From: Campylobacteraceae bacterium UBA1877
GTDB lineage: Bacteria; Campylobacterota; Campylobacteria; Campylobacterales; Campylobacteraceae
Assembly (NCBI GenBank): GCA_002352945.1
Contig: DDHL01000004.1
Coordinates: 24,811 to 30,595, forward strand
Reading direction: 5' to 3'
DNA: 5,785 nt
Of this stretch, positions 1 through 5,785 are shown piece after piece (position 1 is the stretch's first letter; the number at the start of each line of letters is the position of its first letter). The position numbers and the translations under genes were made by a program. Under the pieces are notes generated by a model. That model had not been told where the DNA came from. It saw only the letters and a program-made list of their open reading frames with translations, and ran no database searches.

Positions 1-859
1 TTCGCTTTGAAAACCTACCCTCTTTAGCTGCTTTTTGTAAAACCTCAAAATCATCCGAATTTAGCTCAGCTGCTAAAACGCGCCCCCTTATTGCAGCCAT
101 ACGCATAAGAAGCGCATTTGGTTTTAGAAACTCTTTTTTATTATGTTTTTTTGCATAATCCAAAAGCAAAAAAAGGTGATAAAAGCACTTTTTAAAATCG
201 CGAAAATTTCCCTTGCTATATCCCCATGCTTGTTTGACTAAACTTTTACTAAAAAGCTCTTTTATATTCCACTTTTCAAAAACTTGCAACTCTTTGGTTA
301 GATACGAAATAGACTCATCTGGTTCTAATTGGCCAAGGTAGATAAGCTGATAAGGCCTTGAATAAAAATGAGCATATGAAAGCAGCTCTTCTCCCTCTTT
401 TTTATGCATCGCCATAAGGAAATAAAACACTTTACTATCGCTTAAAATCCTAATAAACTCTATTAGCTGAGGACTCATCAATTGAGCCTCATCAAACATA
501 ATTAAGTGCTCAACTCCACGATAAGCCTCTATTGCTTTTAATCGCAAAGCTTCAATGTCATTAGTATCTAAACTGATTCCTTGAAAGCATAGCAATCTTT
601 TAAGCAGCTGCTCTGGAGTTAAAAATGGATTTTCAATGAGGATAGTTAAGCGTTTGTCTTTATAAAGGCGATAAAGATGGTGGAGCATAAAACTCTTGCC
701 ACTTCCTGGCTCACCTAGCAAAAAAAACATTTGAGGAAAACTTGTTTCAAGTAGAGTTTGAATACGCCTTAGAGCATAAATGGCGCTTTGTGCCTCAAAA
801 TAGCTTCCTTCATGAGAGTTTTCTTCAAATAGCTTTGCAGCACGCAACCATTCAGACAT
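1..859 (-). CDS. ExeA/MshM-like AAA ATPase, C-terminus cut by window edge
   Basis: The frame is open from an ATG at 859-857 down to base 2 with no stop, giving 286 residues of an unfinished protein. It starts MSEWLRAAKLFEEN and carries a Walker A motif GEPGSGKS at residues 49-56 and a Walker B motif LIMFDEAQ at 119-126. An SRPYQLIYL segment at 167-175 fits the conserved arginine region before the lid, followed by GQLEPDES and a helical basic C-terminal part. This order matches single-domain AAA ATPases of the ExeA/GspA/MshM group, which energise assembly of secretin or pilus machines at the inner membrane. In Campylobacter the transformation ATP-binding protein CtsP is a conceivable relative, but I cannot test that. 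A modest Shine-Dalgarno (AAAAGGG) lies about 10 nt upstream. There is no signal peptide or membrane segment, so it is cytoplasmic or peripheral. The gene follows the proX terminator and has its own promoter. The ATPase fold is near certain; the partner system is inference. Confidence 0.8.
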   Translation of the reverse strand, partial: MSEWLRAAKLFEENSHEGSYFEAQSAIYALRRIQTLLETSFPQMFFLLGEPGSGKSFMLHHLYRLYKDKRLTILIENPFLTPEQLLKRLLCFQGISLDTNDIEALRLKAIEAYRGVEHLIMFDEAQLMSPQLIEFIRILSDSKVFYFLMAMHKKEGEELLSYAHFYSRPYQLIYLGQLEPDESISYLTKELQVFEKWNIKELFSKSLVKQAWGYSKGNFRDFKKCFYHLFLLLDYAKKHNKKEFLKPNALLMRMAAIRGRVLAAELNSDDFEVLQKAAKEGRFSKR

Positions 860-885
860 GAGCTAGGCCCTTTTATAGCTTTATC

Positions 886-914
886 CAAAAAGATTGAACT
901 TCAATTCTTTTTTG
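886..914 (-). terminator. Weak hairpin with U-run in ATPase leader (possible terminator/attenuator)
   Basis: CAAAAAGATTGA (886-897) and TCAATTCTTTTTTG (901-914) form an inverted repeat around a 3-nt loop with single bulged bases. An A-run enters and a T-run leaves on either strand, so it could act in both directions. The stem has few G-C pairs, so efficiency is doubtful. It sits between the predicted promoter and the ATPase start, where it could attenuate that gene. Confidence 0.3.
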
Positions 915-1006
915 CAAATTTTCAGGCTCTTTGTAAATTTATACTATCTTTTGGTGTGAAAACCTTGTAAAAGTGCGTTGATTGTATCCATTTATCAAAG
1001 ACCTGT
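887..1006 (-). ncRNA. Candidate structured small RNA or attenuator-like leader
   Basis: The extended -10 at 1013-1021 predicts a transcript starting near 1006. Its first bases, 1005-990, pair with 923-938. CAGG pairs with CCUG, then after a one-base bulge UCUUUG pairs with CAAAGA, then after a small internal loop AAAU pairs with AUUU, for 14 base pairs in all. The enclosed loop holds a second hairpin (973-969 with 952-948, and 964-962 with 955-953). A third hairpin at 886-914 (stem around UUGA/UCAA, bulged A, then A-run against U-run) ends in five U residues at 891-887 and could terminate transcription. The RNA would be about 120 nt, ending 28 nt before the ATPase start codon. I do not recognise a known family. 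It may be a free sRNA, a cis-regulatory leader, or chance folding in AT-rich DNA. Confidence 0.35.
944..991 (-). CDS. Possible 15-codon leader ORF (MDTINALLQGFHTKR)
   Basis: An ATG at 991-989 opens a 15-codon frame ending in TAG at 946-944, preceded at once by an in-frame stop (994-992). A weak CAGG lies about 10 nt upstream. It falls inside the structured RNA candidate, and its start codon overlaps the predicted helix. The peptide resembles nothing I recognise. An ORF this short arises easily by chance, so it is listed only because promoter, short ORF and terminator-like hairpin together resemble an attenuation leader. Confidence 0.1.
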   Translation of the reverse strand: MDTINALLQGFHTKR

Positions 1007-1012
1007 AAGTCG

Positions 1013-1021
1013 ATTATAGCA
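1013..1021 (-). promoter_or_regulatory. Extended -10 promoter for the RNA leader/ATPase unit
   Basis: On the minus strand the sequence reads TGCTATAAT, a perfect TATAAT with the extended TGN element. The best -35-like hexamer is TTGTAT (1043-1038) at a long 19-nt spacing. A weak -35 with a strong extended -10 is typical of the housekeeping sigma factor in Campylobacter and Helicobacter. The predicted start is near 1006, giving an untranslated leader of about 147 nt before the ATPase ATG. Being downstream of the proX terminator, it makes the ATPase an independent unit. Confidence 0.7.
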
Positions 1022-1115
1022 TAACAGCTCTACTAAAATACAATTATTACCCCGCTAAGAATAAAAAGTTGCTAAAAATTTTACAAAGTAGGTCTATTAC
1101 ATTGCAGCTATAAAT
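1022..1115. other. Intergenic stretch with nothing recognised
   Basis: Between the proX terminator and the extended -10 promoter I see no open frame, RNA gene or convincing repeat on either strand. The sequence is AT-rich with one GC patch (ACCCCGC near 1049-1055). It may hold upstream contacts of the promoter at 1013-1021. Confidence 0.6.
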
Positions 1116-1156
1116 AAAAACTATTGATAAGTTGGCGGCAAAAACCACCAACTTAT
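1116..1156 (-). terminator. Intrinsic terminator of the proVWX operon
   Basis: ATAAGTTGG (1127-1135) and CCAACTTAT (1148-1156) are perfect inverted repeats. Inside them one more pair and GG/CC (1137-1138 with 1145-1146) extend the stem to 12 pairs around a 6-nt loop. The inner pair 1136/1147 is a G-U wobble in minus-strand RNA but a C-A mismatch in plus-strand RNA. A U-run (1120-1116) follows on the minus strand after six bases, and no U-run follows on the plus strand. Both points show it serves minus-strand transcription, beginning four bases past the proX stop codon. Confidence 0.85.
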
Positions 1157-1160
1157 AAAC

Positions 1161-2120
1161 TTATTTCAAAGCAGCCTTGGCCTCTTTGATCCACGAATCA
1201 AAAAGAGCCTGGTTATTTTTAATCCACAATTTGGCATGGCGTATTACATCTTTTTCTTTATTCTCACCATTGCTCATGAGCATATTCTCTCCGCTTACAT
1301 CATTTACGCTAAGCTGCATGATTGAAAAGAGTTTTGCAATATCGGCATGCTCTTTTACTTTCTTATTTCCAACAATTCTTTGATGGTTAATTGCAAAGCC
1401 GTAGTTTGCCCCATTTGGCAATTTTGTATCCTCAAGCACTGGATGGGCAGACTCTTTTACTTGTAAAAATACCACATCTTTTCCAGGAACAAGCTTGCCG
1501 CTTACCCAATATGGAGTCCAAGTGTAATAAAGTATAGGTTTTCCAGTATTGTACCTAGCAATAGTATCAGTGATAATTGCAGAGTATTGACCTTGATTAT
1601 GCTCGATTGTATCTCTTAAACCAAAAGCGTCTAATTGGTGCTCAATAACTTTTTCACATCCCCAACCTGGAGCACAACCTGCTAAATCGGCTTTGCCATC
1701 TCCAGAACTATCAAATAGTTTTGCAATTTTTGGGTCTTTTAAATCATTAATATATTTAATGTTGTACTCTTGTGCACTCTTTTTATCAATAAGATAACCC
1801 TGAGCACAGTTTGCTACAAACTTTCCACCAAAAAAGAGATTATCTAATCCAACTGCACTAACCATATTGTTGTGTAATGGATCCCAATTTGCAGCCATAA
1901 AAGCCACGCTATCCTCTTCTTGCGCTATAGTTTTATAAGCGATTGGATACTCAACCCCTTCAGTGACCTCAACTTCATGGCCAAGAGCTTTGAGTGCTTC
2001 TACAACAATATACATTTGAAAACCCTCTTCGGCAATATTGGTCTTAACCGCTACCACCTTCGCCCCAAAAAGCGAACTTGCTACCACCAGCGAGAGAGCT
2101 GCTAAAAGTAATTTTTTCAT
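1161..2120 (-). CDS. proX: ProX, periplasmic glycine betaine/proline betaine-binding protein
   Basis: This 319-residue substrate-binding protein captures glycine betaine or proline betaine in the periplasm and delivers it to ProW/ProV. Residues 1-20 (MKKLLLAALSLVVASSLFGA) are a Sec signal peptide without a lipobox cysteine, so the mature protein should be soluble. Three tryptophans known to form the aromatic cage in E. coli ProX are recognisable at W79 (AANWDP), W153 (PGWGCE) and W201 (YYTWTPYW). Their spacings of 74 and 48 residues nearly match E. coli. C149 and C155 occupy the positions of the E. coli disulfide. The stretch LPNGANYGF is also typical, and the length is close to the family norm. 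A strong Shine-Dalgarno (AAGGAG, 2131-2126) lies 5 nt before the ATG, inside the proW end; one base separates the two genes. It is the last gene of the operon, followed directly by a terminator. Identification is very secure; exact substrate range is inferred. Confidence 0.97.
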   Translation of the reverse strand: MKKLLLAALSLVVASSLFGAKVVAVKTNIAEEGFQMYIVVEALKALGHEVEVTEGVEYPIAYKTIAQEEDSVAFMAANWDPLHNNMVSAVGLDNLFFGGKFVANCAQGYLIDKKSAQEYNIKYINDLKDPKIAKLFDSSGDGKADLAGCAPGWGCEKVIEHQLDAFGLRDTIEHNQGQYSAIITDTIARYNTGKPILYYTWTPYWVSGKLVPGKDVVFLQVKESAHPVLEDTKLPNGANYGFAINHQRIVGNKKVKEHADIAKLFSIMQLSVNDVSGENMLMSNGENKEKDVIRHAKLWIKNNQALFDSWIKEAKAALK

Positions 2121-2121
2121 T

Positions 2122-3141
2122 CTAACTCCTTTTTTTAACTAACTTATAGATAAGTCCAACTGGGCCCTTTTGGTACCAGTGGAGTTTCTCATCTTTATTT
2201 TTTTGACCCATTGATTGGGTAAGCCTGTCTAAAATTACTGCTAAAAGCACGATTCCAAGACCGCCAACTGCAGCTAAACCAATATCTAATCGCCCTATGC
2301 CCCGAAGAACCATTTGCCCAAGACCGCCAACTGCAATCATAGATGCAATAACAACCATAGAAAGAGCAAGCATTAAAGTTTGATTAACTCCTGCCATAAT
2401 TGTGGGCATGGCTACTGGAAGCTGAACCCGAAAGAGCATCTGTTTCTCATTGGCGCCAAAAGAGCGGGAAGCTTCGATTAGATCTTTTGGAACTTGGCGT
2501 ATGCCAAGATTGGTTAAACGAATAAGTGGCGGAAGCGCAAAGATTATTGTTACAATAACTCCTGGAACATTTCCTATGCCAAAGAGCATAACAATTGGTA
2601 TAAGATAAACAAAGGCTGGAGTTGTCTGCATTGCATCTAAAATGGGGCGCACAACAGCATCAACTCTATCGCTTTTTGCACTCCAAATTCCAAGAGGAAG
2701 ACCAATTAATAAAGAGAAAATAACTGCAGTTAAAACAAGGGCTAAGGTTACCATTGTAGCTTCCCAAGCGCCTATTAATCCAATTATAATAAATGAAACG
2801 AGCGTGCCAATTGCAAGTTTTTTAGTAGAAAACTGTAACGCTAAAAGCACAAAAAAACCAATTACTACATATGGAGACAAAGAGAGCAAAAAATTCTCAA
2901 TGAATTTAAGCATCACATCAATTGGCATCTTTGCCATTAAAAAAAAGTCTCTAAAGTGGGTTACCATCCAATCAATCCCACTGTTTGTCCAATCTCCAAA
3001 AGGAATTATTGCCTCATCACTAAAAGGGTGTAAAATATCAAACTTTTGAGTATCTTCAACTGTGGTCGCTTGAGACCAATCCATACTTGTTACTTTATCT
3101 TCTTGGGCTGTTGCAGCATTTCCCCACGGGTCACTTGCCAT
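2122..3141 (-). CDS. proW: ProW, permease subunit of the ProU betaine importer
   Basis: ProW is the inner-membrane channel of the ABC importer, expected to act as a dimer bound to ProV. I choose the ATG at 3141 (339 residues) because AAGGAG at 3153-3148 lies 6 nt before it. A TTG two codons upstream touches the Shine-Dalgarno and cannot be used well. About 90 N-terminal residues are largely hydrophilic ([17 protein letters not shown]), as in E. coli ProW. Hydrophobic segments follow at roughly 90-108, 115-130, 134-158, 178-210, 255-280 and 290-308. The EAA loop that docks on the ATPase is clear at 223-242 ([20 protein letters not shown]). Long stretches such as [13 protein letters not shown] and [16 protein letters not shown] match the E. 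coli protein as I know it. The gene overlaps proV by 11 nt, implying translational coupling, and ends one base before proX. Identification is secure. Confidence 0.97.
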   Translation of the reverse strand: MASDPWGNAATAQEDKVTSMDWSQATTVEDTQKFDILHPFSDEAIIPFGDWTNSGIDWMVTHFRDFFLMAKMPIDVMLKFIENFLLSLSPYVVIGFFVLLALQFSTKKLAIGTLVSFIIIGLIGAWEATMVTLALVLTAVIFSLLIGLPLGIWSAKSDRVDAVVRPILDAMQTTPAFVYLIPIVMLFGIGNVPGVIVTIIFALPPLIRLTNLGIRQVPKDLIEASRSFGANEKQMLFRVQLPVAMPTIMAGVNQTLMLALSMVVIASMIAVGGLGQMVLRGIGRLDIGLAAVGGLGIVLLAVILDRLTQSMGQKNKDEKLHWYQKGPVGLIYKLVKKRS

Positions 3142-4297
3142 TGCCAACTCCTTGGTCTATTGTCTTAAGCAATCTTGTTTTTGAAATAGTTCCTTTATAT
3201 TTTCCATCCTTATCAACAATTACGCTTTGATATTGCGAATCAGCAACTATGCCAATTAAATCTTGTATTGGAGTAGAGTCTAATATGCAGTTTCTATCTA
3301 CTATCGCCTCATCTAAAGAAGATGCACTTTTTAAAGAGTTTGCTGTAACTAAACCTAGAAATTTTCCACTCTTTTCCACATAAACGCCATAATCAAAATC
3401 AAAATCGTTGATATATTGAAGCGCAGCTTTTAGTCCAAACCCCTCCTTTTTTATAAGGGTTGGCAAACTCTTTTTAACAATATGTGAAGCGCTTAGTATA
3501 GAAGTTACATCAACTCCTTGAAAAAACGAACGCACATAATCATTTGCTGGATTTGCTATTATCTCTTCTGGAGTTCCAATTTGAGATATTTCGCCATTTT
3601 GCATAATTGCAATCCTATCTCCAATGCGAATGGCTTCATCCAAATCGTGGGAGATAAATACAATAGTTCGCTTAGCCCTCTCTTGAAGCTCTAAGAGCTC
3701 ATCTTGCATCTGGGTTCTAATCAAAGGATCGAGTGCCGAAAAAGCTTCATCCATTAAAAGTATATCTGGATCGTTTGCTAAAGCTCTTGCCAGGCCAACA
3801 CGCTGCTGCATTCCTCCACTTAACTCGCTTGGATAGGATTTTTCATGCTGTTCTAATCCAACCTGCTTTAGCGCACTCCTTGCGCTCTCATAACGTGAGG
3901 CTTTATCAACCCCGCTAAGTTCTAGCCCAAAGGCAACATTATCAATAACATTCATATGGGGCATCAAAGCAAAAGATTGAAAAACCATAGATAGCTTTTT
4001 TCTTCGAATCTCAATGAGGTCTTTATCTTTTAGCTTTGTAATATCTTTTCCATCGATAATGATTTTTCCGGCACTTGGCTCAATAAGACGATTTAGAAGA
4101 CGAACGAGGGTTGACTTTCCCGAACCAGAAAGTCCCATTATGACAAAAATTTCACCCTCATATATTTCAAAACTAGCATCCTTTACACCAACAGTCATGC
4201 CAGTTTTTTGAAAGATTTCATCCTTGCCAATACCTTGCTTAATCATCCTGATTGCTTTTTGAGGATGATCACCAAAGACCTTGAAAACATTGCTCAC
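3131..4297 (-). CDS. proV: ProV, ATPase subunit of the ProU betaine importer
   Basis: ProV hydrolyses ATP on the cytoplasmic side to drive betaine uptake through ProW. In the 388-residue version begun at the GTG (4297) the motifs are Walker [10 protein letters not shown] (55-63), Q-loop Q107, signature LSGGMQQR (159-166), Walker B ILLMDEA (179-185), D-loop SALD (187-190) and switch H217. Two CBS domains (about 265-385) form the C-terminus; in OpuA-type relatives such domains sense ionic strength. The N-terminal segment [13 protein letters not shown] matches the ProV family, where E. coli begins MAIKLEIKNLYKIFGEHP. The ten codons upstream of the GTG would encode SENRKKKLI after the first residue. 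They align with that E. coli segment, so translation may begin at an AUU (4327) with a much better Shine-Dalgarno. The GTG has only AGGAAG 12 nt away. The gene is first in the operon and its TGA overlaps proW by 11 nt. Function is secure; the start is uncertain. Confidence 0.95.
   Translation of the reverse strand: MSNVFKVFGDHPQKAIRMIKQGIGKDEIFQKTGMTVGVKDASFEIYEGEIFVIMGLSGSGKSTLVRLLNRLIEPSAGKIIIDGKDITKLKDKDLIEIRRKKLSMVFQSFALMPHMNVIDNVAFGLELSGVDKASRYESARSALKQVGLEQHEKSYPSELSGGMQQRVGLARALANDPDILLMDEAFSALDPLIRTQMQDELLELQERAKRTIVFISHDLDEAIRIGDRIAIMQNGEISQIGTPEEIIANPANDYVRSFFQGVDVTSILSASHIVKKSLPTLIKKEGFGLKAALQYINDFDFDYGVYVEKSGKFLGLVTANSLKSASSLDEAIVDRNCILDSTPIQDLIGIVADSQYQSVIVDKDGKYKGTISKTRLLKTIDQGVGNGK
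3148..3153 (-). promoter_or_regulatory. Ribosome binding site deciding the proW start
   Basis: AAGGAG on the minus strand, 6 nt upstream of the ATG at 3141 and inside the end of proV. It abuts the alternative TTG at 3147 with no spacer, so the ATG is the real start and the two extra residues of the longer frame are artefactual. Confidence 0.85.
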
Positions 4298-4324
4298 TAT
4301 GAGCTTTTTCTTCCTATTTTCCGA

Positions 4325-4339
4325 AATATTTTATCCTTT
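4325..4339 (-). promoter_or_regulatory. Shine-Dalgarno and possible AUU start codon of proV
   Basis: AAAGGA (4339-4334) is followed after 6 nt by ATT (4327-4325), in frame with proV and just after an in-frame TAA (4333-4331). Initiation here adds ten residues ending KKKLI before the GTG codon. These restore the first beta strand seen in other ProV proteins. AUU is a rare but known start codon (infC), usually tied to regulation. No ATG, GTG or TTG exists in frame between the stop and the GTG at 4297. Confidence 0.5.
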
Positions 4340-4364
4340 ATTATGGTAGAAAATAACCTATTTT

Positions 4365-4381
4365 GTGTATAAATTTTACAC
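4365..4381. promoter_or_regulatory. Operator-like palindrome GTGTA-N7-TACAC in the proV leader
   Basis: The 17-bp sequence GTGTATAAATTTTACAC is symmetrical except at one position pair. It lies from about +6 to +22 relative to the predicted proV transcription start, a usual place for a repressor operator. A second AT-only inverted repeat, AAAATA-ACC-TATTTT (4350-4364), is directly adjacent. Neither matches a regulator site I can name. In AT-rich DNA the second could be chance, while the G/C-containing arms of the first are less likely to be. Confidence 0.4.
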
Positions 4382-4393
4382 GATTTAAGTTAC

Positions 4394-4422
4394 ATAATAG
4401 CATGAAAAATTAAAATCTGCAA
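4394..4422 (-). promoter_or_regulatory. Promoter of the proVWX operon
   Basis: On the minus strand TTGCAG (4422-4417) and TATTAT (4399-4394) are separated by 17 nt. TGC immediately before the -10 makes it an extended -10 element. The -35 matches the consensus at only three positions. The flanks are rich in A and T tracts. The predicted start is near 4387, about 60 nt from the AUU or 90 nt from the GTG of proV. No other promoter of this quality appears between the acyltransferase stop and proV. Confidence 0.65.
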
Positions 4423-4496
4423 GATTTTTATGGAAAAATTTTGCTCAATTTTGGAAAATAGACGAAAGTTTTCTTAATAATCTAAACCTGCAAAAG

Positions 4497-5785
4497 TTAG
4501 CAAGCATTGGTAAAATAACGGCTTTTTTTAGACTCTTTAATCTTATCAATATGAACTAGCATCATCCCATCTACACAATCATTAAAATCTGGATCGATAT
4601 TAAATCCTAAAAATTCACATCCACCATCATCACACAGTTGGGAATACTGCTTATACAAAGTTGGAACATTCATATTGATTGCTTTTAATTTTGCATTTAA
4701 GCGTTTAAAATCCTCCTTGTAATCTTTACATGTAAAGATTTGCTTCATCTCTTCTAACTCATCTTTTTGTAAAATAAAGGGTGTTTTTAATCTTAAATAT
4801 CTTTTTTTAGCCGGAAAATAAAAACTATAAAAAAATACAATCATATTTAAAGCCGCTTTTGGATACATTTTACTCAAACTTACAGGTCCAAACATATATC
4901 TGATTTTAGGATGCTTGCTAAGGTATGCCCCAATGCCTTGCCACAAATAATCAAGCGCCCTTGAGCCCCAATACTTTGGTTGAACAAAACTACGCCCTAG
5001 CTCAACTCCATTAACTGCAAATGGCTTAAAACTATCAAAATATTCACATAAAGTAGCTGTGTAAAACCCTTCAAATCCCCATTTTTTCATAATTTTAAAA
5101 CCCTCTGCAATACGATACGCTCCGGCAATCTCAAGCTCATCTTTATCCCACACAATAATGTGTCTATAGTATTTATCAAATTTATCAATATCTCGCTTTG
5201 CTCCAGTGCCCTCTTCAACTTTGCGAAATGTAATCTCTCTTAATCTTCCAATTTCTCGCATCAAGGCCGAACCACCAAAGGCATCAAATAAAAAAATCTG
5301 CTTGCCATCTTGAGTCTCTCCTAACATAACACACTGTTTTAACTCCTTTTGCAAAAGAGCCCGCTCCTCTGGGTGGGCGATGGACGATTCAGTTTTAAAA
5401 ACCCCTTTTTTATCTTTTCCAATGCGGTAAAGATGTTTTTTAAGCAGTAAAACAATCTGCTTTTCATCTAAATGACTCTTGCCAAAAGAGTCAAAGGCAA
5501 TCTTCTCACCAATGCGAAAATGGATGACAGTGGAGCGCTTTTTAAACATTTCATGGGGAAGCAAAAGGGCTGATAGAGGCTTATTTAACATAGAAACTGT
5601 GTAAAATAAAGAGGAGTTGTGTGCTTTGATGCATACGGGCAAAAGGGGAGTTTGACTCTTTTTGGCTATTCGTAAAAAACCTCTTTTCCATTTAGGATCT
5701 TTTAATCCAGATGGGCGAACACGCGAAACCTCTCCTGATGGAAAAATTATTAAAGCTTCTTGGTTTTCAAGAACCTTGTAAGACA
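4497..5785 (-). CDS. Fused PlsC/OlsB-like acyltransferase, N-terminus cut by window edge
   Basis: The frame stays open to the window edge, so 428 C-terminal residues are visible (numbered here from codon 5783). A TTG at 5642 is internal, not a start, because conserved sequence continues upstream. Residues 13-21 (IFPSGEVSR) are the PlsC motif III of lysophospholipid acyltransferases, and KWKRGFLRIAKKSQTPLLPV (31-50) continues that domain. The HX4D catalytic motif must lie outside the window. After a linker comes an OlsB/hemolysin-like GNAT domain with REITFRKVEEGTG (182-194), a DKFDKYYRH segment (about 200-208), ELGRSFVQPKYWGSRALDYL (261-280) and FGPVSLS (298-304). This order resembles OlsF-type bifunctional enzymes, which N-acylate ornithine and then O-acylate the product to make a membrane aminolipid. 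The amino acid used here is unknown. The C-terminus is cysteine-containing (CDDGGCEFLGF, final NAC). It reads toward proV but is separated by about 200 nt and a promoter. The family is fairly secure; the lipid product is inference. Confidence 0.8.
   Translation of the reverse strand, partial: SYKVLENQEALIIFPSGEVSRVRPSGLKDPKWKRGFLRIAKKSQTPLLPVCIKAHNSSLFYTVSMLNKPLSALLLPHEMFKKRSTVIHFRIGEKIAFDSFGKSHLDEKQIVLLLKKHLYRIGKDKKGVFKTESSIAHPEERALLQKELKQCVMLGETQDGKQIFLFDAFGGSALMREIGRLREITFRKVEEGTGAKRDIDKFDKYYRHIIVWDKDELEIAGAYRIAEGFKIMKKWGFEGFYTATLCEYFDSFKPFAVNGVELGRSFVQPKYWGSRALDYLWQGIGAYLSKHPKIRYMFGPVSLSKMYPKAALNMIVFFYSFYFPAKKRYLRLKTPFILQKDELEEMKQIFTCKDYKEDFKRLNAKLKAINMNVPTLYKQYSQLCDDGGCEFLGFNIDPDFNDCVDGMMLVHIDKIKESKKSRYFTNAC

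Noticed and set aside
1177..1383. Plus-strand open frame of 68 codons
   Set aside because: It lies fully antisense to proX, has no supporting Shine-Dalgarno or recognisable protein, and is a shadow of the real gene.
1920..2105. Plus-strand open frame of 61 codons
   Set aside because: It is antisense to the proX 5' end (signal peptide and first lobe) and shows no protein-like features.
2642..3049. Plus-strand open frame of 135 codons
   Set aside because: It is antisense to proW, whose strong ProW match explains the sequence; the plus-strand translation shows no domain or motif.
3142..3147. TTG start for proW at 3147
   Set aside because: AAGGAG ends directly against this TTG, leaving no spacer, while the ATG at 3141 has ideal spacing.
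3733..4211. Two plus-strand open frames antisense to proV
   Set aside because: They oppose the conserved ATPase motifs of ProV and have no features of their own.
4430..4478. Possible terminator after the acyltransferase gene
   Set aside because: The only hairpins (AAAATT/AATTTT near a T-run, and GAAAA/TTTTC with a 10-nt loop) are AT-only and weak; random AT-rich sequence gives these readily.
4408..4494. Direct repeat of TTGCAG plus AT-rich flank (near 4417-4422 and 4487-4493)
   Set aside because: The similarity is limited to a hexamer and loose AT-rich flanks, too short to call a repeat or a tandem regulatory site.
5640..5642. TTG at 5642 as start of the acyltransferase
   Set aside because: The frame continues upstream to the window edge with conserved PlsC motif III sequence, so this codon is an internal leucine.
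1..5785. CRISPR arrays, insertion sequences, tRNA or rRNA genes
   Set aside because: No regularly spaced repeats, transposase-like frames, long terminal inverted repeats or tRNA/rRNA-like sequence were seen on either strand.

Overview
The window comes from an AT-rich bacterial genome, most likely a member of the Campylobacterota (epsilonproteobacteria) of the Sulfurimonas/Sulfurovum kind. This is inferred from the base composition, the ProX signal peptide ending in SLFGA, promoters with a good extended -10 but a poor -35, and the type of fused acyltransferase present. I cannot confirm the genus from sequence alone. Every real gene lies on the minus strand, so the biological order runs from high to low coordinates.

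Layout in transcription order: (1) 5785-4497, the C-terminal 428 residues of a two-domain acyltransferase (PlsC-like end followed by an OlsB/hemolysin-like GNAT domain), whose N-terminus lies outside the window. (2) 4496-4298, an intergenic region with a convincing promoter, a palindromic operator-like site just after the predicted transcription start, and an unusual translation start for the next gene. (3) 4297-1161, a complete proV-proW-proX operon (ProU-type ABC importer for glycine betaine/proline betaine), tightly packed, with an 11-nt proV/proW overlap and 1 nt between proW and proX, closed by an intrinsic terminator at about 1116-1156. (4) 1115-860, an intergenic region with an extended -10 promoter. 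Its predicted transcript starts exactly where a long imperfect helix begins and can end at a hairpin plus U-run, which suggests a small RNA of about 120 nt or an attenuator-like leader. (5) 859-1, the first 286 residues of an ExeA/MshM-like AAA ATPase whose C-terminus runs off the window.

How the genes fit together: ProV (ATPase), ProW (permease) and ProX (periplasmic binding protein) form one importer for compatible solutes, expected to respond to osmotic stress. The upstream acyltransferase probably makes or modifies an aminolipid or phospholipid of the membrane. Only its position links it to osmoadaptation. The ATPase after the terminator appears to start a separate transcription unit, possibly for type II secretion, type IV pilus or DNA-uptake functions.

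The protein-coding content is conventional. The parts that may be undescribed are the structured RNA candidate at 886-1006, the possible AUU start of proV, and the leader palindromes of the proU operon.
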